From the NCBI RefSeq assembly GCF_044784365.2, contig NZ_CP173065.2: a DNA stretch of 64,000 bases. One strand, 5' to 3'. The notes under the pieces were generated by a model. The model had not been told where the DNA came from, ran no database searches, and saw only the letters and a list, made by a program, of their open reading frames with translations. Below, in pieces: positions 57,284 through 64,000 of the stretch. The translations under genes and the position numbers were made by a program. The stretch is from Cetobacterium_A somerae (GTDB lineage: Bacteria > Fusobacteriota > Fusobacteriia > Fusobacteriales > Fusobacteriaceae). Within the stretch, counting starts at the first letter, position 1; each line of letters begins with the position of its first letter.

Positions 57284-57868
57284 ATGGATTTTGCAAAAAT
57301 ATTTAGTTTAATAATAACAGCAATTTTTATTCAAAATATAATATTTGCTAAATTTTTAGGAATTTGTCCATTTATGGGAGTTTCTAAAAAAGTTGAATCA
57401 TCAATTGGAATGGGTATGGCAGTAACATTTGTTATGTCACTAGCTTCAGGAGTAACATGGACAATTTATAACTATTTATTAGTACCGTTACAATTAGAGT
57501 ATTTACAAACAATAGCTTTTATATTAATAATAGCTTCGTTAGTACAATTTGTAGAGATGGCAATTCAAAAGACTTCACCGAATTTATATAAAGCTTTGGG
57601 AGTTTTTCTACCACTAATAACAACAAACTGTGCTGTGTTAGGTATTGCTATTTTAAATATTCAACAAGAGTATAACTTTATTGAGTCTGTTATAAATGGA
57701 GCAGCAGTAGCAATTGGATTTACATTAGCTCTAGTTTTATTAGCAGGAATAAGAGAAAGAATAGAATATGCAGCTATTCCAGGACCATTTAAAGGAGTTC
57801 CTATAGCATTTATTTCAGCAGGACTTTTAGCAATGGCTTTTATGGGATTCAGCGGAATGCAAATATAG
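57284..57868 (+). CDS. rnfA: Rnf complex subunit A
   Basis: The 194-residue membrane protein mirrors RnfE. QNIIFAKFLGICPFMGVSKK and TTNCAVLGIAILN hold the conserved Cys residues. Six helices predicted. It begins 3 nt after rnfE. Confidence 0.96.
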   Translation: MDFAKIFSLIITAIFIQNIIFAKFLGICPFMGVSKKVESSIGMGMAVTFVMSLASGVTWTIYNYLLVPLQLEYLQTIAFILIIASLVQFVEMAIQKTSPNLYKALGVFLPLITTNCAVLGIAILNIQQEYNFIESVINGAAVAIGFTLALVLLAGIRERIEYAAIPGPFKGVPIAFISAGLLAMAFMGFSGMQI

Positions 57869-57883
57869 ATTGGAGGTAGGTTA

Positions 57884-58879
57884 ATGGAATCAATATTATT
57901 TCCTGTTTTATCGTTAGGAGGAACAGGGTTAGCAATGGGACTATTTTTAGCCTATGCTTCTAAGAAGTTTGAAGTGAAGGTTGATGAAAAAGTAGAAGCT
58001 ATTCAAGGAATACTTCCTGGAATAAACTGTGGAGCATGTGGATACCCAGGATGTTCTGGTTACGCAGAAGCAATTGCTCTAAATGGAGCAGAAATGACAG
58101 CATGTTCACCAGGAGGACCAGCAGTTGCAGCAGAAATAGCAAAAGTTATGGGAGCGACTGTTGACTTATCAGGACCTAAAATGGTAGCAAAGCTACTATG
58201 TCAAGGAGATTGTACTAAAACAACAAAGACATATGAGTTTGAAGGTGAATTAACAACTTGTTCTGCAATAAATCTATATGCAGGTGGAGATAAATCTTGT
58301 AAATACGGTTGCTTAGGATATGGAGATTGTGTTAAGGTTTGTCCAGTAAATGCAATAACAGTTACTGAAAAAGGAATTGTGAATATAGATGAAGAGAAAT
58401 GTGTATCATGCAAAAAGTGTGTTTCAACATGCCCAAAAAGATTAATAGAGATGTTACCAATGAATAAAAGAGTAACAGTTAATTGTATGTCAAGAGATAA
58501 AGGTGTAGTTGCTAGAAAAGCTTGTACAGTAGCATGTATAGCTTGTGGACTTTGCCAGAAAGCTTGTCCAGTAGATGCAATTGAAATAAAAAATAATGTT
58601 GCAAGAATAGATCCGGAAAAATGTGTAGAGTGTGGATTGTGTGCTGTAAAGTGTCCAACTAAAGCTATAAATAGTGAAGTTAAAGAGATAAAAAAAGCAG
58701 AAATAATTGAAGAAAAATGTATTGGATGTACAGCATGTGCTAGAGTTTGTCCAGTTAAATGTATAGAGGGAGAAGTTAAGCAAAAACATAAAATTGATCA
58801 GTCTAAGTGTATAGGGTGTCAATTGTGCTATGATAAATGTAAATTCTCAGCTATAAAAATCAATATTCAGAATTTGTAA
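57884..58879 (+). CDS. rnfB: Rnf complex subunit B, multi-ferredoxin
   Basis: The 331-residue entry subunit takes electrons from ferredoxin. After one N-terminal helix comes the CGACGYPGCSGYAEA cluster motif, then a series of ferredoxin-like motifs: CLGYGDCVKVCP, CVSCKKCVSTCP, CIACGLCQKACP, CVECGLCAVKCP, CIGCTACARVCP and CIGCQLCYDKCK. That is more than the two of E. coli and resembles clostridial-type RnfB. The last motif lacks the usual CP. Ends at the operon terminator. Confidence 0.97.
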   Translation: MESILFPVLSLGGTGLAMGLFLAYASKKFEVKVDEKVEAIQGILPGINCGACGYPGCSGYAEAIALNGAEMTACSPGGPAVAAEIAKVMGATVDLSGPKMVAKLLCQGDCTKTTKTYEFEGELTTCSAINLYAGGDKSCKYGCLGYGDCVKVCPVNAITVTEKGIVNIDEEKCVSCKKCVSTCPKRLIEMLPMNKRVTVNCMSRDKGVVARKACTVACIACGLCQKACPVDAIEIKNNVARIDPEKCVECGLCAVKCPTKAINSEVKEIKKAEIIEEKCIGCTACARVCPVKCIEGEVKQKHKIDQSKCIGCQLCYDKCKFSAIKINIQNL

Positions 58880-58881
58880 AA

Positions 58882-58907
58882 AAAAGATGAGGATATCCTC
58901 ATCTTTT
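58882..58907. terminator. Bidirectional terminator between rnfB and ridA
   Basis: A perfect 26-bp palindrome AAAAGATGAGGAT plus its mirror, with A/T runs at both ends. Confidence 0.88.
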
Positions 58908-58908
58908 A

Positions 58909-59286
58909 TTATTTTACAGCGATAACTTCGATTTCAACCTTAACATCTCTAGGTAATCTAGCAACCTCAACACATGCTCTAGCAGGTTTAACCTCTCCTA
59001 AATACTCAGCATAAACTTCATTAATAGAAGCAAAATCGTTCATATCTTTAATGAAAACTCCAGCTTTAACAACATCTTTTAATGAATATCCAGCTTCTTC
59101 TAAAATAGCTTTAACATTTTCTAATGATTGTCTAGTTTGCTCTTTAACATCATCTGATATAACAGTCATAGTCTCAGGAACAAATGGAATTTGTCCAGAA
59201 ACATATAAAGTTCCATTTACTTCAATTGCTTGTGAGTAAGGACCAATAGCTGCAGGAGCTTTACTAGTGTTGATAACTTTCTTCAT
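58909..59286 (-). CDS. ridA: RidA family enamine/imine deaminase
   Basis: The 125-residue YjgF/YER057c/UK114 protein hydrolyses reactive 2-aminoacrylate made by PLP enzymes. GPYSQAIEVNGTLYVSGQIP, DVVKAGVFIKDMNDFASIN and the active-site Arg in PARACVEVARLPRDVKVEIE are clear. GGGAGG precedes ATG. Serine and cysteine metabolism produces its substrate, consistent with an amino-acid-fermenting cell, although the SdaA here is an Fe-S rather than a PLP enzyme. Confidence 0.95.
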   Translation of the reverse strand: MKKVINTSKAPAAIGPYSQAIEVNGTLYVSGQIPFVPETMTVISDDVKEQTRQSLENVKAILEEAGYSLKDVVKAGVFIKDMNDFASINEVYAEYLGEVKPARACVEVARLPRDVKVEIEVIAVK

Positions 59287-59320
59287 TATAAATACCTCCC
59301 AATTAAATTTAGATAGTTAA

Positions 59321-59349
59321 ATTTTAACATAAAATTATTATATAAACAA
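59321..59349 (-). promoter_or_regulatory. Promoter of ridA
   Basis: Minus strand TTGTTT (59349-59344), 17 nt, TAAAAT (59326-59321). Confidence 0.65.
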
Positions 59350-59390
59350 CCTAGAAAATACTAATTTGTGGGAGTTGTAAAAAATAGTTT

Positions 59391-59406
59391 TGTGAATAAA
59401 ATCACA
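59391..59406. promoter_or_regulatory. Perfect CRP-type binding site
   Basis: TGTGA-ATAAAA-TCACA equals the E. coli CRP consensus halves with the correct 6-nt spacer. It lies about 85 nt upstream of the expected ridA start of transcription and about 165 nt upstream of that of the EIIC-like gene. Confidence 0.65.
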
Positions 59407-59452
59407 TTTTTTCATAAAAAAATGTAGAGTTAACAAAGTTAAAAAGTAAAAT

Positions 59453-59469
59453 AATGTAAAGTATACATT
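59453..59469. repeat. Short palindrome AATGTA-AAGTA-TACATT
   Basis: A 6-5-6 inverted repeat about 85 nt upstream of the EIIC promoter -10; possible protein site, untested. Confidence 0.35.
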
Positions 59470-59526
59470 AAATGTGTTAAACGTGTGTTGAAATGTCTTA
59501 AAAATAAACATAAAATTTAAAAAAAT

Positions 59527-59557
59527 ACTTTACTTTTTGTAAAGTGTAGAGTATAAT
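59527..59557 (+). promoter_or_regulatory. Promoter and overlapping operator-like palindrome of the EIIC-like gene
   Basis: TTTACT (59529-59534), 17 nt, TATAAT (59552-59557). ACTTTAC-TTTTT-GTAAAGT (59527-59545) covers the -35 and half of the spacer, as a repressor site would. Confidence 0.6.
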
Positions 59558-59632
59558 TAATTCTGTGAGAAAAAAAGTTAAAATTGACGTATTGTTATTT
59601 TTTTAACAAGCATGTCGAAGGAAAGAGGGAAA

Positions 59633-60646
59633 ATGGAATTATTAAAAGGTACAGTGTTATTATTATTGGTTTTAGCATTCTTTACTGGATTTAGCTTAAA
59701 AGCACCAAGAGGAATGAAAGCTATGGGTGCTCTAGCAGGAGCAGCAACAGCAAGTTTCCTAGTAGAAGCTTTCCAATTATATGTTGGTGGAGATCTTTTA
59801 GGAATTAAGTTTTTAGGAGAGGTTGGAGCCTCAGCAGGATCAATGGGAGGAGTTGCAGCAGCAATTTTAGTACCATTAGCTTTAGGAGTAAGCCCTGTTT
59901 ATGCAGTTTTATTAGGTGTAGTTTGTGGAGGAATGGGAATCATCCCTGGATTTATCGCCGGATATGTAATGTCATTTATCATTCCTAAGTTAGAGGAAAA
60001 AATACCTGATGGTTTAGATTTAATTGTAATTATTTGTTTAGCAGCACCTTTAGGAAGAGGAATAGCTCAGTTTGTTTCTCCTGGAGTTACATTTGCTTTA
60101 CAAACAATTGGAGATATAATTATTGCGGCACAATCAGCTAGTCCGTATGTAATGGCATTTATCTTAGGAGGAGTTATAACAGTAGTTGCTACAGCTCCAA
60201 TAAGTTCAATGGCTTTAACAGCAATGTTAGGATTAACTGGTTTACCAATGGCAATAGGAGCATTAGCAGTAATGGCTTCATCATTCATGAACTTTGTATT
60301 CTTTGATAGAATGAAGTTTGGAGATAGATCAACAACAATAGCTGTTGCTATCGAGCCATTAACTCAAGCAGATATAATTTCTGCAAACCCAATTCCAGTA
60401 TTTACTACTAACTTTATTGGTGGAGGAATAGCTGGTATGATCGTTAACTACTTCGGATTAATTAATAATGCTACTGGAACAGCAACACCAATCGCTGGTT
60501 TCGCAGTAATGTTTGGATTCAATCCTGCTAAAGAGGTATTAATTACAGCTGGATTATGTGCTGTAGCTGGTATCGCAACAGGATATGTAGGGTCAATCAT
60601 ATTTAAAAATTATAAAATTAAAACTGTTGCTGAAATAAGAGGGTAA
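59633..60646 (+). CDS. PTS EIIC-like membrane permease (PF13303-type)
   Basis: The 337-residue protein has about nine to ten membrane segments: LLKGTVLLLLVLAFFTGF, LALGVSPVYAVLLGVVCGG and a central FILGGVITVVATAPISSMAL, with NFIGGGIAGMIVNYFGL near the C-terminus. It resembles the EIIC_2 family, single-gene membrane components without attached EIIA/EIIB domains; no PTS phosphotransfer proteins are nearby, so a phosphotransferase role is unproven. ATG 59633 follows AAGGAAAGAGGG; in-frame ATG 59612 is possible. Confidence 0.75.
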   Translation: MELLKGTVLLLLVLAFFTGFSLKAPRGMKAMGALAGAATASFLVEAFQLYVGGDLLGIKFLGEVGASAGSMGGVAAAILVPLALGVSPVYAVLLGVVCGGMGIIPGFIAGYVMSFIIPKLEEKIPDGLDLIVIICLAAPLGRGIAQFVSPGVTFALQTIGDIIIAAQSASPYVMAFILGGVITVVATAPISSMALTAMLGLTGLPMAIGALAVMASSFMNFVFFDRMKFGDRSTTIAVAIEPLTQADIISANPIPVFTTNFIGGGIAGMIVNYFGLINNATGTATPIAGFAVMFGFNPAKEVLITAGLCAVAGIATGYVGSIIFKNYKIKTVAEIRG

Positions 60647-60654
60647 TAGTTATA

Positions 60655-60688
60655 TAAAAAAGTTCCAGTTATACTGGAACTTTTTTTT
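60655..60688 (+). terminator. Terminator after the EIIC-like gene
   Basis: AAAAAAGTTCCAG, loop TTATA, CTGGAACTTTTTT. Confidence 0.9.
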
Positions 60689-60697
60689 ACTAAAAAT

Positions 60698-60726
60698 TTG
60701 ATAAAATATAAAAAATAATGTATACT
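60698..60726 (+). promoter_or_regulatory. Promoter of the NhaC-type antiporter
   Basis: TTGATA (60698-60703), 17 nt, TATACT (60721-60726). Confidence 0.78.
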
Positions 60727-60762
60727 CATAAAAATGTATAAAAAAATAAAAGGGGGTAAAAA

Positions 60763-62067
60763 ATGAATACAAAAACAAAAGGAAGCTTTAAGGGATTAAT
60801 TCCTTTTTTAGTTTTCATTGGATTTTATTTAGGAAGTGGAATTATTTTAGATTCTATGGGCGTAGAGTTAGCTTTTTATCAATTACCAGCTCCAGTTGCT
60901 ATTTTTCCTGGAATAATTGTAGCATTTTTACTGTTTAAAGGTAGTATAAAAGAGAAATTTGAAACTTTTTTAGAGGGATGTGGACACCAAGATATTATAA
61001 CAATGTGCATAATATATCTTTTAGCTGGTGGGTTTGCAATTGTTTCAAAATCTATGGGTGGAGTTGATTCGACAGTAAATTTAGGATTAACTTATGTTCC
61101 ATCACATTATATAGCTCCAGGATTATTTGTAATTGCAGGGTTTATTTCAACGGCTACAGGAACATCAGTAGGTTCAATTGTATCTTTAGCTCCAATAGCA
61201 GTAGGATTAGCAGAAAAAAGTGGAGTTTCAATGCCATTAGTTTTGGCTGCTTTAATGGGTGGAGCAATGTTTGGAGATAATCTTTCGATAATTTCTGATA
61301 CGACAATTGCTGCAACAAGAACTCAAGGTGTTGAAATGAAAGATAAGTTTAGAGTAAATATCAAAATAGCAGCACCAGCAGCAATTTTAACACTATTACT
61401 ATTAATAGTTTTTGGAAAGCCTGAAATAGCTCCTGAAACTGGAGTATATGCTTTTAATATAGTAAAAGTTTTACCATACATATTTGTTTTAACACTTTCT
61501 TTAATTGGGATAAATGTTTTTGTTGTTTTAACGGCTGGAATAGTACTATCAGGAGCTATAGGATTATTCTATGGTGATTTTACTTGGTTAGGATATGCAA
61601 AAGAGATTTATAATGGATTTACTGGAATGACAGAGATATTTTTATTATCTCTTTTAACAGGTGGATTAGCATCATTAGTAACTAAGGCTGGTGGTGTAGA
61701 TTGGATAATGAGTACAATTGAAAAAAGAATAAAAGGGGTTAAAAGTGCCCAAATGGGAATGGCTTTATTAGTAACATTAACAGATATGGCTGTAGCTAAC
61801 AATACTGTGGCTATTATTATAAATGGACCAATAGCTAAGAAAATATCTGATAGATATGGAGTAGATCCTAAAAAGAGTGCCTCTGTTTTAGATATATTTT
61901 CATGTATTGCCCAAGGAGCAATCCCTTATGGAGCTCAAATGCTTATAATGTTAAGCTTTGCTGGAGGAAAAGTTTCTCCATTTGATATAATACCATTATT
62001 GTGGTATCAAATGATATTAGCCGTATTTACAATAGGATATATTTTTTATAATCCAAAAGAATCATAA
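60763..62067 (+). CDS. Na+/H+ antiporter, NhaC family
   Basis: The 434-residue membrane protein has about eleven segments. FISTATGTSVGSIVSLAPIA and GGAMFGDNLSIISDTTIAATR are the NhaC signatures, with the conserved Asp pair likely involved in ion transport; a second half contains DMAVANNTVAIIINGPIAKK. It could alternatively exchange an organic acid for Na+, as some members do. Close to the rnf operon, it may use or balance the Rnf ion gradient. GGGGGT precedes ATG. Confidence 0.88.
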   Translation: MNTKTKGSFKGLIPFLVFIGFYLGSGIILDSMGVELAFYQLPAPVAIFPGIIVAFLLFKGSIKEKFETFLEGCGHQDIITMCIIYLLAGGFAIVSKSMGGVDSTVNLGLTYVPSHYIAPGLFVIAGFISTATGTSVGSIVSLAPIAVGLAEKSGVSMPLVLAALMGGAMFGDNLSIISDTTIAATRTQGVEMKDKFRVNIKIAAPAAILTLLLLIVFGKPEIAPETGVYAFNIVKVLPYIFVLTLSLIGINVFVVLTAGIVLSGAIGLFYGDFTWLGYAKEIYNGFTGMTEIFLLSLLTGGLASLVTKAGGVDWIMSTIEKRIKGVKSAQMGMALLVTLTDMAVANNTVAIIINGPIAKKISDRYGVDPKKSASVLDIFSCIAQGAIPYGAQMLIMLSFAGGKVSPFDIIPLLWYQMILAVFTIGYIFYNPKES

Positions 62068-62082
62068 AAAGGAAGATGTCAA

Positions 62083-63525
62083 ATGTCAGTTTCTAAAAAT
62101 TATCTTTACAATGTTTTACTAATAATAAGTAATACTATATTTCCAATAATAACATTTCCTTATATTTCTAGGGTGTTAATGCCAGAATATTTAGGAAAAG
62201 TGTATTTTGTGCAAGGCGTTGTAGCTTATTTTTTAATACTTTCAGTATTAGGTGCTCCAAATTATGGAATAAAAGAGTTATCTAAAGCTAAAGGAATAGG
62301 CGATTGGCTTGAATTTAAAAAAATATTCACAGAGTTATTTATAATGACAATTTTAAGCAGTATAGGATCTTTAATTCTTTTATTGGTTACAGTTCAATTA
62401 TATGGAAAATTTTATCAAGAAAAATTAATATTTTATATTTTTGCAATTCAAGTTTTGTTTGAGTGTTTTCATATAAATCATTTTTTCATTGTTATGGAAA
62501 ATCATAAAAGAAGATTAATAAGATCATTTACAATTAGAATTTTATCATTAGGATTTTTATTTTATTTTATAAAAACACCGAATGATTATTATTTATATGC
62601 TTTGCTATTAGTTGTTCCAGAAGTACTAGCAAGAGTTATAGATGTTATTAGTGTAAGGAAATATTTTTACTTTAAAGATTTAAATTTTAAAAGGCATACG
62701 AATAGCATGTTTATAATTTTTCTATATATTTTTACAATTGGTATATATGGAAGTATTGATACAACAATGCTAGGAATTATGATAAATGATATTGAAGTTG
62801 GATTGTATACAGCAGCTGTTAAGATGTATAAAATGGTTTTACCAGTAATTTTGACTTTAGGAACAGTATTATCTCCAAGAATAATTGGAGCTATAAAAAG
62901 AAAAGAGAAAGAAAATATCTATAAAAATATGGATATTTTTATAGATTATTGTTTTATAGTTGGAGTTCCGGCTACCTTACTTATGATGCTTTTAGCTAGA
63001 GAGTTTACACTTTTATTTTCTGGACCAGATTTTAAAGGAGCTATAGAAACAATGATAATAATGTCACCTTGTTTGGGTTTTTTAGCTTTGGGTACTTTTA
63101 TTGGTGGACAGGTTATGTTACCAAATGATTTGGAAAAAGATATATTGATAATTTCTATATTTGGAGTATTTTTAAATATAGGGTTAAACTATTTTTTAAT
63201 TCCAGCTTATTTAAGAAATGGAGCAGCATTAGCAACATTAATTACTGAAGTAATAGTTGCATTAATTAAAATTGGTAAAATGAAAAAATTATATGTTGAT
63301 TATAAAATTTTAACAAAAGACAGGGTTTTAACAGTTTTTGTAGGAGTTATAATATCTTATGGTATTTATTTAAAAATTGGATATATTAGAGAGTTTGGAA
63401 ATTTAATAACTTTATTAATAATTCCTGTATTATATGGAATTATATATTTTTTAATACTGATTCTTTTAAAAAATAAAAGAATTTTAAGTTGGCTTGTATT
63501 TATAAAAAAAAGATTGCATATTTAA
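62083..63525 (+). CDS. Polysaccharide flippase (Wzx/MATE-like, oligosaccharide flippase family)
   Basis: The 480-residue protein has about twelve to fourteen membrane helices. FPYISRVLMPEYLGKVYFVQ near the N-terminus is typical of Wzx-family flippases that turn lipid-linked repeat units across the inner membrane; GAPNYGIKELSKAKG follows. The gene starts 15 nt after the NhaC gene but has no functional link to it. The polysaccharide cluster at 27595 has no flippase of its own. The stop lies within the terminator stem. Confidence 0.9.
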   Translation: MSVSKNYLYNVLLIISNTIFPIITFPYISRVLMPEYLGKVYFVQGVVAYFLILSVLGAPNYGIKELSKAKGIGDWLEFKKIFTELFIMTILSSIGSLILLLVTVQLYGKFYQEKLIFYIFAIQVLFECFHINHFFIVMENHKRRLIRSFTIRILSLGFLFYFIKTPNDYYLYALLLVVPEVLARVIDVISVRKYFYFKDLNFKRHTNSMFIIFLYIFTIGIYGSIDTTMLGIMINDIEVGLYTAAVKMYKMVLPVILTLGTVLSPRIIGAIKRKEKENIYKNMDIFIDYCFIVGVPATLLMMLLAREFTLLFSGPDFKGAIETMIIMSPCLGFLALGTFIGGQVMLPNDLEKDILIISIFGVFLNIGLNYFLIPAYLRNGAALATLITEVIVALIKIGKMKKLYVDYKILTKDRVLTVFVGVIISYGIYLKIGYIREFGNLITLLIIPVLYGIIYFLILILLKNKRILSWLVFIKKRLHI

Positions 63526-63538
63526 TGCAATCTTTTTT
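63505..63538. terminator. Bidirectional terminator behind the flippase gene
   Basis: AAAAAGATTGCAT and ATGCAATCTTTTT arms; both converging genes end at it. Confidence 0.85.
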
Positions 63539-63815
63539 ATTTATACATTTTATCTAAGTTTTCTTTAAGTTTTGAGATACTGTTATTATTTAAGTGAACA
63601 ATTGGTATATTTTGAGTTTTACAAACTTTATTACAATTATTCAAAAGATTATGACTAACTAAGTTAGTAAAAATTATGCACATTTCACAATTTTTAATTT
63701 TTTTACAAAAATTTGGACATTGAGTATTATAAACTTTTCCTTTTAAATTATAAGATTTTAATAATTCTAAATATTCTCGTTCTCCTCTTTTTAGGCCACC
63801 AACAATAGCAATCAT
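63537..63815 (-). CDS. Cys-rich DUF2325-like protein
   Basis: The 92-residue protein begins MIAIVGGLKRGEREYLELL, a Rossmann-like strand and Gly-loop as in DUF2325 proteins, and has a Cys-rich middle (CPNFCKK, NCEMC, NCNKVC) that could bind a metal or cluster. GGGGAGG lies before ATG 63815. The gene follows the partial gene at 63833 by 17 nt and is likely co-transcribed with it. Function unknown. Confidence 0.7.
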   Translation of the reverse strand: MIAIVGGLKRGEREYLELLKSYNLKGKVYNTQCPNFCKKIKNCEMCIIFTNLVSHNLLNNCNKVCKTQNIPIVHLNNNSISKLKENLDKMYK

Positions 63816-63832
63816 TTCTTTACCTCCCCTTT

Positions 63833-64000
63833 TTATGAAACCTTGATATTTTCTTTATTTTTAAATTGTATATATCTATCACATTGTTTTTTTCGATCAT
63901 ATCCTAACATAATACCGAGAATAAAATCTTCTTCAGGTGAATATTCAGATAAGTTAGATTTGTTAATTTTTTTTATAACGTTAATACAAGAAGCATCTCC
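63833..64000 (-). CDS. DUF2023-like protein, 3' part
   Basis: An open frame enters from the right edge and ends at TAA 63835-63833, giving the last 55 residues. The block EEDFILGIMLGYDRKKQC and a final Arg-Tyr (QCDRY) resemble the C-terminus of DUF2023 proteins, which are often neighbours of flavodoxin genes. The assignment is by memory of the motif and needs the full sequence. Confidence 0.5.
   Translation of the reverse strand, partial: GDASCINVIKKINKSNLSEYSPEEDFILGIMLGYDRKKQCDRYIQFKNKENIKVS

Larger units (their letters stand above)
59287..59632. other. 346-bp divergent intergenic region
   Basis: It holds the ridA promoter, a perfect CRP-type site, two further palindromes and the promoter of the EIIC-like gene, all listed separately. 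No gene or riboswitch was recognised. Confidence 0.7.

Overview
The window looks like a chromosomal segment of a fusobacterium (family Fusobacteriaceae, Fusobacterium or Cetobacterium type). The basis is the very AT-rich coding sequence, the 16S rRNA sequence, a diderm gene set (secretin, ADP-heptose kinase) in a low-GC background, and an Rnf operon ordered C-D-G-E-A-B. This is recognition by eye, not a database match. Most genes read on the + strand. No prophage, transposase or CRISPR array was seen.

Layout. 1-2187: the 3' end of mnmG and a PHP-domain phosphatase. 2210-10331: a compact, mostly overlapping operon for a type II secretion / type IV pilus-like machine (five prepilin-like proteins, ATPase, platform protein, prepilin peptidase, L- and M-like assembly proteins, secretin), plus an unlisted 50-residue gene. 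10333-11805: ADP-heptose kinase rfaE1 and ispF. 11866-12195: four tRNAs. 12282-20301: an SLH protein, pgi, a secreted beta-sandwich repeat protein (minus strand), a DUF1694 protein, murA, rlmB and leuS. 20352-22282: a zinc-ribbon protein and aroE (minus strand) and a Crp/Fnr regulator. 22303-27524: one rRNA operon (16S, tRNA-Ala, 23S, 5S, tRNA-Asn) with its promoter, processing stems and terminator. 27595-36293: a surface-polysaccharide cluster headed by a membrane protein with an arylsulfotransferase N-domain. 36386-37494: eleven tRNAs, three of them identical copies of genes in the first tRNA cluster. 37570-40427: a YfcC-type carrier and a NupC transporter (minus strand). 40921-47184: S4-domain protein, recF, a DciA-like protein, gyrB and gyrA. 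47209-53774: a UspA-like protein, a phosphodiesterase, pheS, pheT, sdaA and pth. 53880-58879: rnfCDGEAB. 58909-63525: ridA, a PTS EIIC-like permease, an NhaC antiporter and a polysaccharide flippase. 63537-64000: a DUF2325 protein and the 3' end of a DUF2023-like gene (minus strand).

How the parts may fit together. The secretion operon, the heptose kinase, MurA and the polysaccharide cluster all serve the cell envelope. The cluster has an initiating transferase, five glycosyltransferases and a polymerase but no flippase; the flippase at 62083 could supply it. Rnf couples ferredoxin:NAD+ electron transfer to an ion gradient that NhaC, NupC and the YfcC carrier could use, and SdaA points to amino-acid fermentation. 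A perfect CRP-type site (59391-59406) between ridA and the EIIC-like permease is a plausible target for a Crp-family protein such as the one at 21629.

The most interesting items are the secretin with an STN plus carboxypeptidase-regulatory-like N-terminus, the M-like gene with no ordinary start codon ahead of its membrane segment, the arylsulfotransferase N-domain without its propeller, the run of twelve in-frame stop codons behind the YfcC gene, and the directly repeated tRNA blocks 25 kb apart.
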